Shown in pieces: positions 7,398 to 15,583 of a stretch of DNA of 64,000 nt (the stretch's first letter is position 1; every line of letters starts with the position of its first letter). Position numbers and translations under genes: made by a program. Source of the DNA: Ruegeria sp. HKCCD8929 (GTDB lineage: Bacteria > Pseudomonadota > Alphaproteobacteria > Rhodobacterales > Rhodobacteraceae); the NCBI RefSeq assembly GCF_013031405.1, contig NZ_WPZY01000017.1:1-64000 (forward strand), given 5' to 3'. The notes under the pieces are model-generated. The model was not told the DNA's origin, did not search any database, and worked only from the letters and a program-made list of their open reading frames with translations.

Positions 7398-9089
7398 TCA
7401 TTCAGCCGACACCGTTGGTGACGTAGTCGCGATACCGGCCTTTTCCCGCCGCCCGTCGTTGTAGATCGCTTTGACGATCGCAACGCATTGCAACACCATG
7501 ACCAGCGAGAATGGCAATGCTCCGATGACCATCGCCGTCTGGATGGCTTTCAGGCCACCCACCAAGAGCAGCGCAGCCACAACAGCACCAAGAGCGATCC
7601 CCCAGAAGTAGATATGTGGGCGAGCTTTCGGGCCTTCATCCCCAGCCGCATTGATTGTGTTGACAATCAGAACCGCCGAGTCCGCCGTGGTGACAAGATA
7701 CGTCATCAATAGGACCACAATCAGAACCGCCATCAGCCACGACACAACCTGGGATATCGGTGAAAGCATATAGTTGGTCATGGCAAAAATCTTGTCGCCA
7801 TCCGGAGCTGCAAAGATTTCGCTGTCCGTCACCGTTTCAATGGAACCAGAGGCCACCTGCTCCATCGTCAGGTCGATTGCGGTGCCACCGGCCCATGTGA
7901 ACCAGACAAAGCACATCAGGGACGGTACAATCATCGCGCCAAGGACGAATTCGCGGATCGTCCTGCCTTTCGAGATGCGCGCCAGGAACAGGCCGACGAA
8001 CGGTGCAAACGCAATCCACCAAGCCCAATAGAAGACAGACCAACCGCCCTGCCAGCCTTCTAGTTTTGTCGCAACGCTATCGGGATTTCCATCGCCAGTC
8101 CAAACCCGGAAGCTCATGTCCGGCAGCGCGATCAGGTAATCCCAGATCCCCACGACCAGTGCCTTCAAGCCGAAGAAAGTCGAACCGAACAGCAGGAAGA
8201 ACGTCAGAAGCGCAATGCTGAGGCCCATGTTGAGGTTGGACAGCCATTTGATGCCTTTGCCCACCCCAGACAATGCCGACAGGGTGGACGCAGCCATAAT
8301 CGCGACAATTGCCACGAGGATACCCATCGTGTTCGCAGTCCCGGCGTCATTGGTCAGACCCCCGATACCAATCCGGGTCAGGCCCGAGACAAACTGCTCA
8401 ACCCCGAACCCGAGCGTCTGGGCGACACCCAGGATCGTCGCAACAACCGCAACGATATCGACAATATGGCCGGGCGAGCCGGACAGACGGTTGCCAAACA
8501 GCGGGGTCAGAGAAGACCGCATCGTCAACGGCAATCCGCGCCGATAGGTGAAGTAACCCAGCGCTAGACCCGCAATAGCGTAACAGGCCCATGCCCCCAG
8601 ACCCCAATGCAGGAACGACCATTTATAGGCCATACGGATGTTGTCTGCGGTTCCGCCATTTGTGATCCCTTGGATCACTTCCGGGTTGTTGTTAAAATGA
8701 TAGACCGGCTCGGCAACTGCCCAGGTCAACATACCAACACCGATACCAGCGCCAAACATCATGGAAAACCACGAGAAATTGGAGAACTCGGGCGCATCAT
8801 CCTCGGTCCCCAGCTTTAGACGACCGCCCGCAGGCCAGATGGCAAGACCAATGCAAACCAGCACGAACAGAGTGACCGTCCAGATGTACCAGGCGCCAAA
8901 CGAAGACAGAATGAAGCCATTGATGCCATTCAGGACCGCGCCGGATTGTTCGGGAAAGGCAATGGCCCAAACCACAAGGCCGCCGATGAGAATCTTAGAG
9001 CAGATCGTCACCATCCGACTGAAGCCTTCATAGAACCCGCTGTCGGCTGTTGCGATTGGTAGCTCTGTTAGCGCTGGTTTTACGGCCAT
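7398..9089 (-). CDS. BCCT-family betaine/choline/carnitine transporter
   Basis: A 563-residue secondary transporter with about twelve membrane helices and no long soluble C-terminal tail. Family signatures are clear: MFGAGIGVGMLTWAVAEPVY in the helix 3 region, and the helix 8 region running from FYWAWWIAFAPFVGLFLARI to WFTWAGGTAID. BCCT carriers import compounds with a quaternary ammonium or sulfonium group, driven by sodium or protons. A GGAGGGG precedes the ATG. The gene leads an operon with the binding protein at 6378-7334 and is divergent from a LysR regulator, with a matching dyad between them. Exact substrate is unknown; choline, betaine, carnitine and DMSP are all possible in a marine bacterium. 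Confidence 0.93.
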   Translation of the reverse strand: MAVKPALTELPIATADSGFYEGFSRMVTICSKILIGGLVVWAIAFPEQSGAVLNGINGFILSSFGAWYIWTVTLFVLVCIGLAIWPAGGRLKLGTEDDAPEFSNFSWFSMMFGAGIGVGMLTWAVAEPVYHFNNNPEVIQGITNGGTADNIRMAYKWSFLHWGLGAWACYAIAGLALGYFTYRRGLPLTMRSSLTPLFGNRLSGSPGHIVDIVAVVATILGVAQTLGFGVEQFVSGLTRIGIGGLTNDAGTANTMGILVAIVAIMAASTLSALSGVGKGIKWLSNLNMGLSIALLTFFLLFGSTFFGLKALVVGIWDYLIALPDMSFRVWTGDGNPDSVATKLEGWQGGWSVFYWAWWIAFAPFVGLFLARISKGRTIREFVLGAMIVPSLMCFVWFTWAGGTAIDLTMEQVASGSIETVTDSEIFAAPDGDKIFAMTNYMLSPISQVVSWLMAVLIVVLLMTYLVTTADSAVLIVNTINAAGDEGPKARPHIYFWGIALGAVVAALLLVGGLKAIQTAMVIGALPFSLVMVLQCVAIVKAIYNDGRREKAGIATTSPTVSAE

Positions 9090-9165
9090 CCGCCCCTCCT
9101 GATGGTTTTCTCACGCCTATCGCGCAGTCGAAGTATATTCCAAGCAATCTCGTTTACAAAACGTG

Positions 9166-9182
9166 CTACAGATCTCGTGTAG
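9166..9182. promoter_or_regulatory. Probable LysR-type binding site
   Basis: CTACA-n7-TGTAG is a perfect dyad that contains the LysR consensus T-n11-A. It lies 21 bp before the LysR gene start (9203) and 77 bp before the divergent BCCT gene start (9089), as expected for an autoregulatory recognition site. Confidence 0.65.
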
Positions 9183-9202
9183 TTTGCAGAGGGTCATTTG
9201 TT

Positions 9203-10132
9203 ATGGCTGACATTAATACGGCTAATGGGAAGCTGCATCAGAACCTCCCCAACCTGTTCGCATTTTTTCTTGCTGCTCAGCACGGCAACTTTACCGGAGC
9301 GGCCGAGGAACTGGGGCTGACGCAATCGTCGGTCTCGCAGCGGATCAAGGGGCTTGAGGTCGATCTGGGGATTCTGCTCTTCAGACGCGGGCACCGGGGC
9401 GTGACCCTGACCAATGAGGGATTGCGCCTTTTGAAGGTCGTCGAACCCGCAATGAAACAGATGCAGAATTCGGTTGCCGCTCTGCTGGAGCGAAAACAAA
9501 AACCGCGAGTTCGTATATCGGCCGACTTTGCATTTTCCACGTTCTGGCTCCTGCCACGCTTGTCTCAACTACGCTCCGAATTGCACGACAAGGTAGAGAT
9601 TCAGATATTGGCATCGCAGGTTCCTCCGCGCAGCGATGCGGATGATTGCGACATCACGATCCACGTCAGCGCCACACGCAACATGAAGGCGGATGACATA
9701 CTCATACTTGAAGAAAAGGTTGCCGCTGTTTGCAGCCCCGGGTTCCTCAAGAAAAACGGCCCGATCAGATCGTCCCAAGACCTTTTGAAAGCTCAGCTTC
9801 TGAGCCTGTCACGCCCACCGTCTGCGGAATGGCAAACTTGGCAGGGGTGGTTTGAGAACCTCCGCATCGCGGACGAGCGCACCCACAATTATCTGAGTTT
9901 CAACAACTACGACATGGTCATGCAGGCGGCGGTGGCCGGAGAAGGCATTGCGTTGGGATGGCTTGGGTTGGTTGATGATCTGATAAACCAGGGCTCTCTG
10001 GTTCTGGCCTCGAAAGACGTGGTGATCAGCGAAGCCGGCTATGTGATGTCCCGAGACCGCGACAGCACATCCAAAGGCCCGCAAGCGGTGTTCGACTGGA
10101 TTGTCAGTCAGATAGATGTTGAAAGGCCTTGA
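9203..10132 (+). CDS. LysR-family transcriptional regulator
   Basis: A 309-residue regulator. Its winged helix-turn-helix covers about residues 10-70 (FAFFLAAQHGNFTGAAEELG, then LTQSSVSQRIKGLEVDLG and LFRRGHRGVTLT), followed by the periplasmic-binding-like effector domain. The overall style is GcvA-like. The open frame extends back to 9050 inside the divergent BCCT gene, but the ATG at 9203, with GAGGG about 11 bp upstream, gives the normal family N-terminus. It is divergently placed from the BCCT/binding-protein operon and probably controls it in response to the transported osmolyte or a breakdown product (inference). Confidence 0.92.
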   Translation: MADINTANGKLHQNLPNLFAFFLAAQHGNFTGAAEELGLTQSSVSQRIKGLEVDLGILLFRRGHRGVTLTNEGLRLLKVVEPAMKQMQNSVAALLERKQKPRVRISADFAFSTFWLLPRLSQLRSELHDKVEIQILASQVPPRSDADDCDITIHVSATRNMKADDILILEEKVAAVCSPGFLKKNGPIRSSQDLLKAQLLSLSRPPSAEWQTWQGWFENLRIADERTHNYLSFNNYDMVMQAAVAGEGIALGWLGLVDDLINQGSLVLASKDVVISEAGYVMSRDRDSTSKGPQAVFDWIVSQIDVERP

Positions 10133-10312
10133 TAAGGGCTCATGCAACGTGGCCACAAGGCTTGAGTGTCTTTCCACCTTCGATGTTCGGAAATAGCGAA
10201 AACCCGTCCCATAACTCACGGCAGCAGTCTTATCGGAAGCTCAGCTTGTCTGATGTCTGTTCTCGGCGCACGCCTATGTTGCATCCGCAAGATCGAATGT
10301 GGGTCCATTGCC

Positions 10313-10957
10313 TCACCAGTCCACGTCGAACTGGGTGACAATGTCCTGGACTGCCTGCTCGCTGAGACGATTGACGTGCAAGCCTTGGGTCAACAGGGTC
10401 AATTTGGCGGCTTCCTCCAGTTCTTCGATCGCGAAAGCAACCGCGTCGAGGTCTTTTCCGGCAACTACAGGTCCGTGGTTCGCCAAAAGAACAGCTGACC
10501 TTCGACCAGCCAACCCGCGCACCGCATCCCCCATCGCGGCGTCCCCCGGAAGGAAAAACGGCAGGAGCTTAACTTTGCCAAGCCGCATGATGGTATATGG
10601 AGTAAGGGGCGGCAGGACATTGTCCGGGTCAAGGTCTGGCAGCATCGACACCGCCACCGAATGCGTTGAGTGAAGGTGCACAACCGCTCCGGTCTGCGCG
10701 CGTGTGTCATAGAAGGCAGCGTGAAGCGGTGCCTCCTTCGTCGGCTTGTCCCCATCCAGATACCGCATCCCGGCATCCAGCCGGCACAGCCGCGCGGGTT
10801 CCAGAAACCCCATCGAGCATCCTGTGGGGGTCATCAGGAAAGACCCATCCGAAAGCCGCACCGAGATGTTTCCGGATGAGCCTGCCGTCAGCCCCCGATC
10901 AAACATGGATTTGGCAATCCTGCAGATGTCCTCGCGTGCGCGTGCCTCTTCGCTCAA
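10313..10957 (-). CDS. otnC: 3-oxo-tetronate 4-phosphate decarboxylase (class II aldolase family)
   Basis: A 214-residue class II aldolase/adducin fold protein. The metal-binding histidines are in VVHLHSTHS, the catalytic acidic residue is probably in KEAPLHAAFY, and a third His is in ANHGPVV. Pairing with a DUF1537 kinase immediately upstream (4-bp ATGA overlap) is the hallmark of OtnC, which converts 3-oxo-tetronate 4-phosphate to dihydroxyacetone phosphate and CO2. It is the last gene of a long minus-strand operon. The alternative is another aldolase acting on a related keto-acid phosphate. The 180-bp convergent gap beyond it (10133-10312) holds nothing recognised. Confidence 0.87.
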   Translation of the reverse strand: MSEEARAREDICRIAKSMFDRGLTAGSSGNISVRLSDGSFLMTPTGCSMGFLEPARLCRLDAGMRYLDGDKPTKEAPLHAAFYDTRAQTGAVVHLHSTHSVAVSMLPDLDPDNVLPPLTPYTIMRLGKVKLLPFFLPGDAAMGDAVRGLAGRRSAVLLANHGPVVAGKDLDAVAFAIEELEEAAKLTLLTQGLHVNRLSEQAVQDIVTQFDVDW

Positions 10958-12183
10958 AAGCTGGTCTCCATCAGATCAAGTGCTTTCTGGAAAAAATCCC
11001 GGTCCCCGAAATTTCCTGACTTCAACGCCAGGGCCATCGGAGCGTCTGCTGCGCGTACAACCGGCACACCCGAGGCAATGCGCGGGCCGATCACAAGCGC
11101 ATGCACGCCCAGGCCCGAGACCACGGCGCCGGAGGTCTCCCCTCCTGCAACAACGAAACGTGTGACACCGCGGTCTGCCAGAGCAGCCGCACATCCGGAA
11201 AACAGGGTTTCGATAGCGTGCGCCGCAAGTTCCCGGCCATATTTGTACTGAGCCTCGCGCACGACATCCGGGTCAGCCGAGGAATAGACCAAAGGCGTGT
11301 CCGACTGCATCAAAACCCAGTCCGCCAATCCCTCTGGTGTGACATCGCCGGCAATCGCGGCGTCGGCCGTCACTTCGTATGCCGGGTTCCTTGTGCGAAA
11401 GGCCTCGACCTGTTCGCGGGTGCGGCGGGAACAACTGCCCGAGATGACAACGCCCGGTCCGGTGACAGGCTGCCAGTTTGGCGTACGCGCTGATGCGCCG
11501 AAGTTGGCCGGCAACCCGAGCGCGATGCCGGAGCCGCCACACAACAGCTTGTGCCCCTTGGCGGCTGCGCCGATGGCCAGAAGATCCGCGTCATGGATCG
11601 CGTCAATGATCGCCATCGCCGCCGTGTCAGAAAGGTTTGACCTGATCGCCTGCGCACCCTGAGACACTGCATGCAACGGCACATGCGCGACAGGCCAACT
11701 GGTCTGCGCCGCAAGAACGCGGCGAAGATCGGCGTCTGTCATCGGCGTCAGCGGATGATCCTGCATCCCGCTTTCGTTCAGCAACCGGTCGCCGACAAAC
11801 AGATGCCCCTGGTACACACTGCGCCCGTTTTCCGGGAACGCGGGGCAAACAATAACCTGATCCGCTCCAAGCTCTTCCGCCAGAGCCTCAAGAACAGGGC
11901 CAATGTTGCCCTGCGGTGTGCTGTCGAAGGTTGAGCAGACCTTGAAAACGATTTGCTCGGCACCCTGTTGGATAAGCCATCTGCATGCCGCGAGACTGTT
12001 TGCCACTGCGTCCGTGACCGGCGCGGTTCTCGACTTCAAGGCGATCACGCCCACGTCCAGCGCCGGGTTCGCTGTGGCCTCGGGAACCCCGATAAACTGG
12101 GTCACGGTCATGCCGGCCTCTGCGATCGTCAATGCGATGTCAGAGGCGCCCGTGAAGTCATCGGCGATGACACCCAGCTTCAT
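10954..12183 (-). CDS. otnK: 3-oxo-tetronate kinase (DUF1537 family)
   Basis: A 409-residue member of the DUF1537 acid-sugar kinase family. The N-terminal substrate domain begins GVIADDFTGASDIALTIAEA, and the C-terminal nucleotide-binding domain includes VVAGGETSGAVVSGLG. Family members phosphorylate the terminal hydroxyl of four-carbon acid sugars. OtnK acts on 3-oxo-tetronate, as known for L-threonate and D-erythronate catabolism. It overlaps otnC downstream and the metallo-hydrolase upstream by 4 bp each, so the three should be translationally coupled. Related kinases act on D-threonate or on 3-oxo-isoapionate, so exact substrate should be read as uncertain. Confidence 0.9.
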   Translation of the reverse strand: MKLGVIADDFTGASDIALTIAEAGMTVTQFIGVPEATANPALDVGVIALKSRTAPVTDAVANSLAACRWLIQQGAEQIVFKVCSTFDSTPQGNIGPVLEALAEELGADQVIVCPAFPENGRSVYQGHLFVGDRLLNESGMQDHPLTPMTDADLRRVLAAQTSWPVAHVPLHAVSQGAQAIRSNLSDTAAMAIIDAIHDADLLAIGAAAKGHKLLCGGSGIALGLPANFGASARTPNWQPVTGPGVVISGSCSRRTREQVEAFRTRNPAYEVTADAAIAGDVTPEGLADWVLMQSDTPLVYSSADPDVVREAQYKYGRELAAHAIETLFSGCAAALADRGVTRFVVAGGETSGAVVSGLGVHALVIGPRIASGVPVVRAADAPMALALKSGNFGDRDFFQKALDLMETSF

Positions 12184-12977
12184 ACCTCGATCTCCGCGAT
12201 CGGGCCAGGATCGAGGCGATAGATATGTTCGGCCACACCTTGACCAAAGACGCGGCGCACCATCGGGTCGTGGCCAGGGACAATCAATTCCCGGCGGCTG
12301 GCCAGGCTTTCCAGCATTGAAAACCCTTTCAGCATGTCCTCAAGATCGACCACGATGGGAAAGGGTTTCCGCAACCACAGGTTTTCATAGTAGTGGGCCG
12401 CATCAGACGCGAGCACCATCCAACCGGCCTGAGTGCGCACCCGCACCGCCTGCAAACCACGGGAATGGCCGCCGATGCAGTGCACCGTAACGCCGTCCGC
12501 AATCTCGGCATCGCCGTCATGAAAGGTCAGTTTGCCGGAATACAGCCGTCGCACAGCCTCACACACATGTCCCGCCGAAAAGGGCTCTCGCAAGGTATCG
12601 TGGCACATGCAGGGACCGGTCGCATATGCCATCTCGGCGGCTTGCAGGTGCAGATGCGCGTTCGGGAACAGGCCAAGCCCGCCGGCATGGTCATAGTGCA
12701 GATGCGTCACGATGATCTCGGTTATGTCCTCGGGCACCAATCCCAATGGGGCAAGTGCCGCGCGCGGGTCCAGACGGATCGGGCGGTTCCGCAAAGCGGC
12801 TTCGACATCGTCATAGCCTGTGTCGACAAGGATCACGCGATCGCCGCGGCGCAGCAGCCACATGAAATAGTCCATGTCATGCGGGGCATCGTGGTTGTCA
12901 TCGAAGATGAAACTGTCCTTGCGGGTGCGCGCATTTCTGTCCGCGTACCTGACCGCGTGGATTTCCCAATCGCTCAT
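12180..12977 (-). CDS. Metallo-beta-lactamase-fold hydrolase (lactonase-like)
   Basis: A 265-residue metallo-hydrolase of the AHL-lactonase-like branch. The dinuclear metal site is evident: HLHYDH (His92, His94, Asp96, His97), GGHSRG, LASDAAHYYEN and VPGHD. In quorum-quenching relatives this fold opens homoserine lactones, but here it sits inside an acid-sugar operon with 4-bp overlaps on both sides. Hydrolysis of a sugar lactone to the free aldonic acid is therefore a more fitting role (inference). It would link a Gfo/Idh/MocA dehydrogenase product to the downstream kinase. There is no signal peptide, so it is cytoplasmic. Confidence 0.85.
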   Translation of the reverse strand: MSDWEIHAVRYADRNARTRKDSFIFDDNHDAPHDMDYFMWLLRRGDRVILVDTGYDDVEAALRNRPIRLDPRAALAPLGLVPEDITEIIVTHLHYDHAGGLGLFPNAHLHLQAAEMAYATGPCMCHDTLREPFSAGHVCEAVRRLYSGKLTFHDGDAEIADGVTVHCIGGHSRGLQAVRVRTQAGWMVLASDAAHYYENLWLRKPFPIVVDLEDMLKGFSMLESLASRRELIVPGHDPMVRRVFGQGVAEHIYRLDPGPIAEIEV

Positions 12978-13255
12978 CGGATCACCTCGCCAAACACCCT
13001 GACCTGTTTGTCTGCAACCAAATCTGTCGCCGCCTTGTCGAAGGCCAGAAAGTGCTCGGTCAACAGATGAGCGTCAAACGCGGCCCGGTCATCATAAATC
13101 TCGTAGAGAAACACCTCGGCCCCATCGCGGCAAACATCGAACTGCTGACACCCCTGCTCCTCTGCAAGCGAGACACGCGCATTTTCGACCACGAGCGGCA
13201 GAAACGCATCCATTCGGCCAGGGTGAACCCGAAAAGTGACGGTTACGGCAAACAT
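12974..13255 (-). CDS. ABM-domain protein (YgiN/LsrG-like)
   Basis: A 93-residue antibiotic-biosynthesis-monooxygenase-fold protein, recognisable by FRVHPGRMDAFLPLV, the EQGCQQFDVCRD centre and the E..FLAFDKA C-terminal half. Some family members are small cofactor-free oxygenases; LsrG instead isomerises a phosphorylated diketone. A much longer frame runs upstream in this phase, but only this final part has a family match, and its ATG overlaps the tctA stop by one base. Lying between the transporter and the catabolic genes, it could act on a keto-sugar acid or its enol. No OtnI-type isomerase is seen in the cluster, so an isomerase role is a testable guess. Confidence 0.82.
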   Translation of the reverse strand: MFAVTVTFRVHPGRMDAFLPLVVENARVSLAEEQGCQQFDVCRDGAEVFLYEIYDDRAAFDAHLLTEHFLAFDKAATDLVADKQVRVFGEVIR

Positions 13256-14766
13256 CACAGCAGTCTCCGTTTGAGCGATCCGAACATGCGGCGCGCGACG
13301 GGAATTTGGCCAAGTATAAGTGCAGCGTTCAGTGCCAGCAGAATGCCGGCGCCCGGCCGGGATACGAATGCGAGCGGATCGCCATCGGACAGATAAAGCG
13401 AGCGGCGGAAGGTCTCGTCGAACAGCCCGCCCAAGATGACCCCGATGACCAGTGGCGCAATCGGGTATTTCATGAGGCTCATGAAATAGGCCACAAACCC
13501 GACCCCCAGCATCAGGTAGAGATCGTTGATCCCGCCGCCGACAGAAAACGAGCCGATGGTGGTCAGCACCATGACCACCGGCAGAAAGACGGTCTGGGGA
13601 ATGCGCAGGATCTTGATGAAGATTCGCGCGGTAAACAGGCCGAGAATGAACATGGTCAGCGAGGCCAGCACAAGGATCGCCACGACATGCAGAATGATTG
13701 CAGGGTCGATTGTTGGGCCGGGAATCACGTTGTTGATCTTGAACGCGGCCATCAGCGCCGCCGCTGGCGGAGAGCCCGGTATGCCCAGAACCAGCAACGG
13801 GATCAGCGCACCTCCGATACAGGCGTTGTTTGCGGTTTCCGATGACAGCAACCCTTCGAGCGAACCCTTGCCAAAGTTCTTGCCATCCTTCGAAACGGTT
13901 TTGCCGACACCGTAGCTGACCCATCCGGCAACGTCCTCTCCCACCCCGGGCAGGGCGCCGACGCCGGTACCGATGACACCCGACCGGGTAATGGTTGGAA
14001 GGTGCCGCCGGATAGCGGGAAGGTTGGGCAGGATGCGGCCCTGCAATGCGACCGAGCGGCCAAGCTCCATGTGCCGCAAGCCCTCGATGATCTGGGGAAC
14101 GGCAAAGGCCCCCATCAAAACCGGAACGACCTGAAACCCGGACAGCATGTAAGACCAACCGAACGTATAGCGCGGTTCAGAGAGCAGCGGATCAAGCCCA
14201 ACCATGGCCATTGCCAACCCGATCAGCCCCGCGATCCAGCCCTTGATCACCAGATCCTCGCTCATCAAAGTGCCCGAGAGCAGTATCCCAAAAAGGGCGA
14301 GCAGAGCCTTTTCCGGGCTGGCGATGTTCTGGGAGATGAGCAGCAACACCCAGACAAATACCAGTAGTGCAAAGGTCCCGATCAGGGTGCCGATGAAACT
14401 CGCCGTTGTTGTCAGGCCTAGCGCCTCTCCGCCTCTGCCGGATTTCGCCAGCGGGTAGCCATCCATTGCCGTGGCCGCCGAGGCCGCCGTGCCGGGGATG
14501 TTCAACAGGATTGACGGGTATGACCCCCCGTAGATCGCGCCGACATAGGCCCCAAGCAAAGCGATCAAGGAATAATCCAGCGGGATCTTGTTGCCGAAAA
14601 AGCCGGTCAGGATCGTCACCGCCAGCGTTGCGGTCAACCCGGGAAGCGCACCGAACGTGATCCCGAGGAAAACGGAACTGACCAGATAGAGATAGGTCAG
14701 AGGATCCAGAGCAACTGCAATGAAGGCGCCTCCAAAACCGCTGAGCTGGGAATAGACGAACTCCAT
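13255..14766 (-). CDS. tctA: Tripartite tricarboxylate transporter large permease TctA
   Basis: A 503-residue TctA-family permease with about twelve membrane helices. It starts with the usual GLPGLTATLAV motif region (about residues 43-53) and contains GIPGSPPAAALMAAF and IAPLVIGVILGGL. With TctB and a TctC binding protein it forms a secondary transporter for carboxylic acids, driven by an ion gradient. The gene lies 1 bp after tctB and overlaps the ABM gene by one base. Its neighbours suggest that the imported compound is an aldonic or related sugar acid rather than citrate (inference). Confidence 0.93.
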   Translation of the reverse strand: MEFVYSQLSGFGGAFIAVALDPLTYLYLVSSVFLGITFGALPGLTATLAVTILTGFFGNKIPLDYSLIALLGAYVGAIYGGSYPSILLNIPGTAASAATAMDGYPLAKSGRGGEALGLTTTASFIGTLIGTFALLVFVWVLLLISQNIASPEKALLALFGILLSGTLMSEDLVIKGWIAGLIGLAMAMVGLDPLLSEPRYTFGWSYMLSGFQVVPVLMGAFAVPQIIEGLRHMELGRSVALQGRILPNLPAIRRHLPTITRSGVIGTGVGALPGVGEDVAGWVSYGVGKTVSKDGKNFGKGSLEGLLSSETANNACIGGALIPLLVLGIPGSPPAAALMAAFKINNVIPGPTIDPAIILHVVAILVLASLTMFILGLFTARIFIKILRIPQTVFLPVVMVLTTIGSFSVGGGINDLYLMLGVGFVAYFMSLMKYPIAPLVIGVILGGLFDETFRRSLYLSDGDPLAFVSRPGAGILLALNAALILGQIPVARRMFGSLKRRLL

Positions 14767-14767
14767 C

Positions 14768-15517
14768 TCAGCGGCTCCAGAGCGGTTTCAGCGAAACGTA
14801 GTAGTGATATTCGATCTGTTCGAAAATCAGCCCGCCTCGATTGGGAACGTTCTGCCTGAACCCGAAGGCCATCACACAGACGAGGATCAGCGGCGCGGCG
14901 ACAGCGATAGCTGGAATGACGCGTGCCACCCGGTCGCCACGCCCTTGAACCAGCGCCCAGAGGGTGAGGCAAATCCAAAGCGCAAGTGTCACAAGGTCGT
15001 CATCGTGCCGCCCCCAATCGGATTGTGGCAGATTGCGCACCACCGCGTAACTGCCCGCAAATGCGACAACAGCCGCCGCAAGGCTCATTCTGCGCGCATG
15101 CCCGTGGTGGTATCCGAAAATCAGGGCGGTGATCAGCAGGCCCGAGGCGAGGATGAAATCCACCCGGGGAACCAACCCGACAATGTAGAAAAAGAGGATC
15201 GCCGCCAAGGTTGCGAACCGATGCGCCTCTGCCCGGTTCCAGCCTATGCCCGCCGCAGACAGCGCGCTGCGGGCCCCGCCCTCGCGAATAGAGATCGTGA
15301 GCAGAACCAGCGACAGAACCAGCAGACCACCGAAAATCCCGAGCGGCACCAAAGCGGCCGAATTGTACCAGTCCGCGCCGCTTACCCCCGCCCGGTTGTG
15401 ACCAAAGAGGGGAATGAACGTGGTTCTCCAGATAAAGAAGGCAGCCACCCCAAAAAGAAACAGTGCCGCCCAGAAATCCTGGGCGCGCATCACTGCCTTG
15501 TTATCGGATGAATTCAC
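14768..15517 (-). CDS. tctB: Tripartite tricarboxylate transporter small permease TctB
   Basis: A 249-residue TctB-type membrane protein with an early helix (DFWAALFLFGVAAFFIWRTT), then three further hydrophobic segments. The frame is open back to 15565, but that extension would encode the intercistronic hairpin. The GTG at 15517 has GGGGAGGG about 5 bp upstream and is preferred; a further in-frame ATG at 15490 lacks a ribosome-binding site. TctB is the poorly conserved small subunit that works with TctA. It is separated from tctA by 1 bp and from tctC by a stem-loop. Confidence 0.85.
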   Translation of the reverse strand: MNSSDNKAVMRAQDFWAALFLFGVAAFFIWRTTFIPLFGHNRAGVSGADWYNSAALVPLGIFGGLLVLSLVLLTISIREGGARSALSAAGIGWNRAEAHRFATLAAILFFYIVGLVPRVDFILASGLLITALIFGYHHGHARRMSLAAAVVAFAGSYAVVRNLPQSDWGRHDDDLVTLALWICLTLWALVQGRGDRVARVIPAIAVAAPLILVCVMAFGFRQNVPNRGGLIFEQIEYHYYVSLKPLWSR

Positions 15518-15534
15518 GAAACCCTCCCCTTGAA

Positions 15535-15565
15535 GTGGAGAGGGCCAGTTCGCGGCCCCCTCCAC
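15535..15565 (-). other. Intercistronic stem-loop between tctC and tctB
   Basis: Arms GTGGAGAGGGCC and GGCCCCCTCCAC pair over 12 bp with one mismatch around a 7-base loop. It lies just after the tctC stop and before the tctB ribosome-binding site, with no T-run. Such hairpins after a binding-protein gene commonly protect its mRNA or limit read-through, giving more binding protein than permease. Confidence 0.65.
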
Positions 15566-15583
15566 ATCCTTGCCTGCGCGTTC

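Noticed and set aside
13256..14158. Upstream part of the frame that contains the ABM gene
   Set aside because: This part is antisense-phase sequence within tctA. Only the last 93 codons match a family and have a sensible start.
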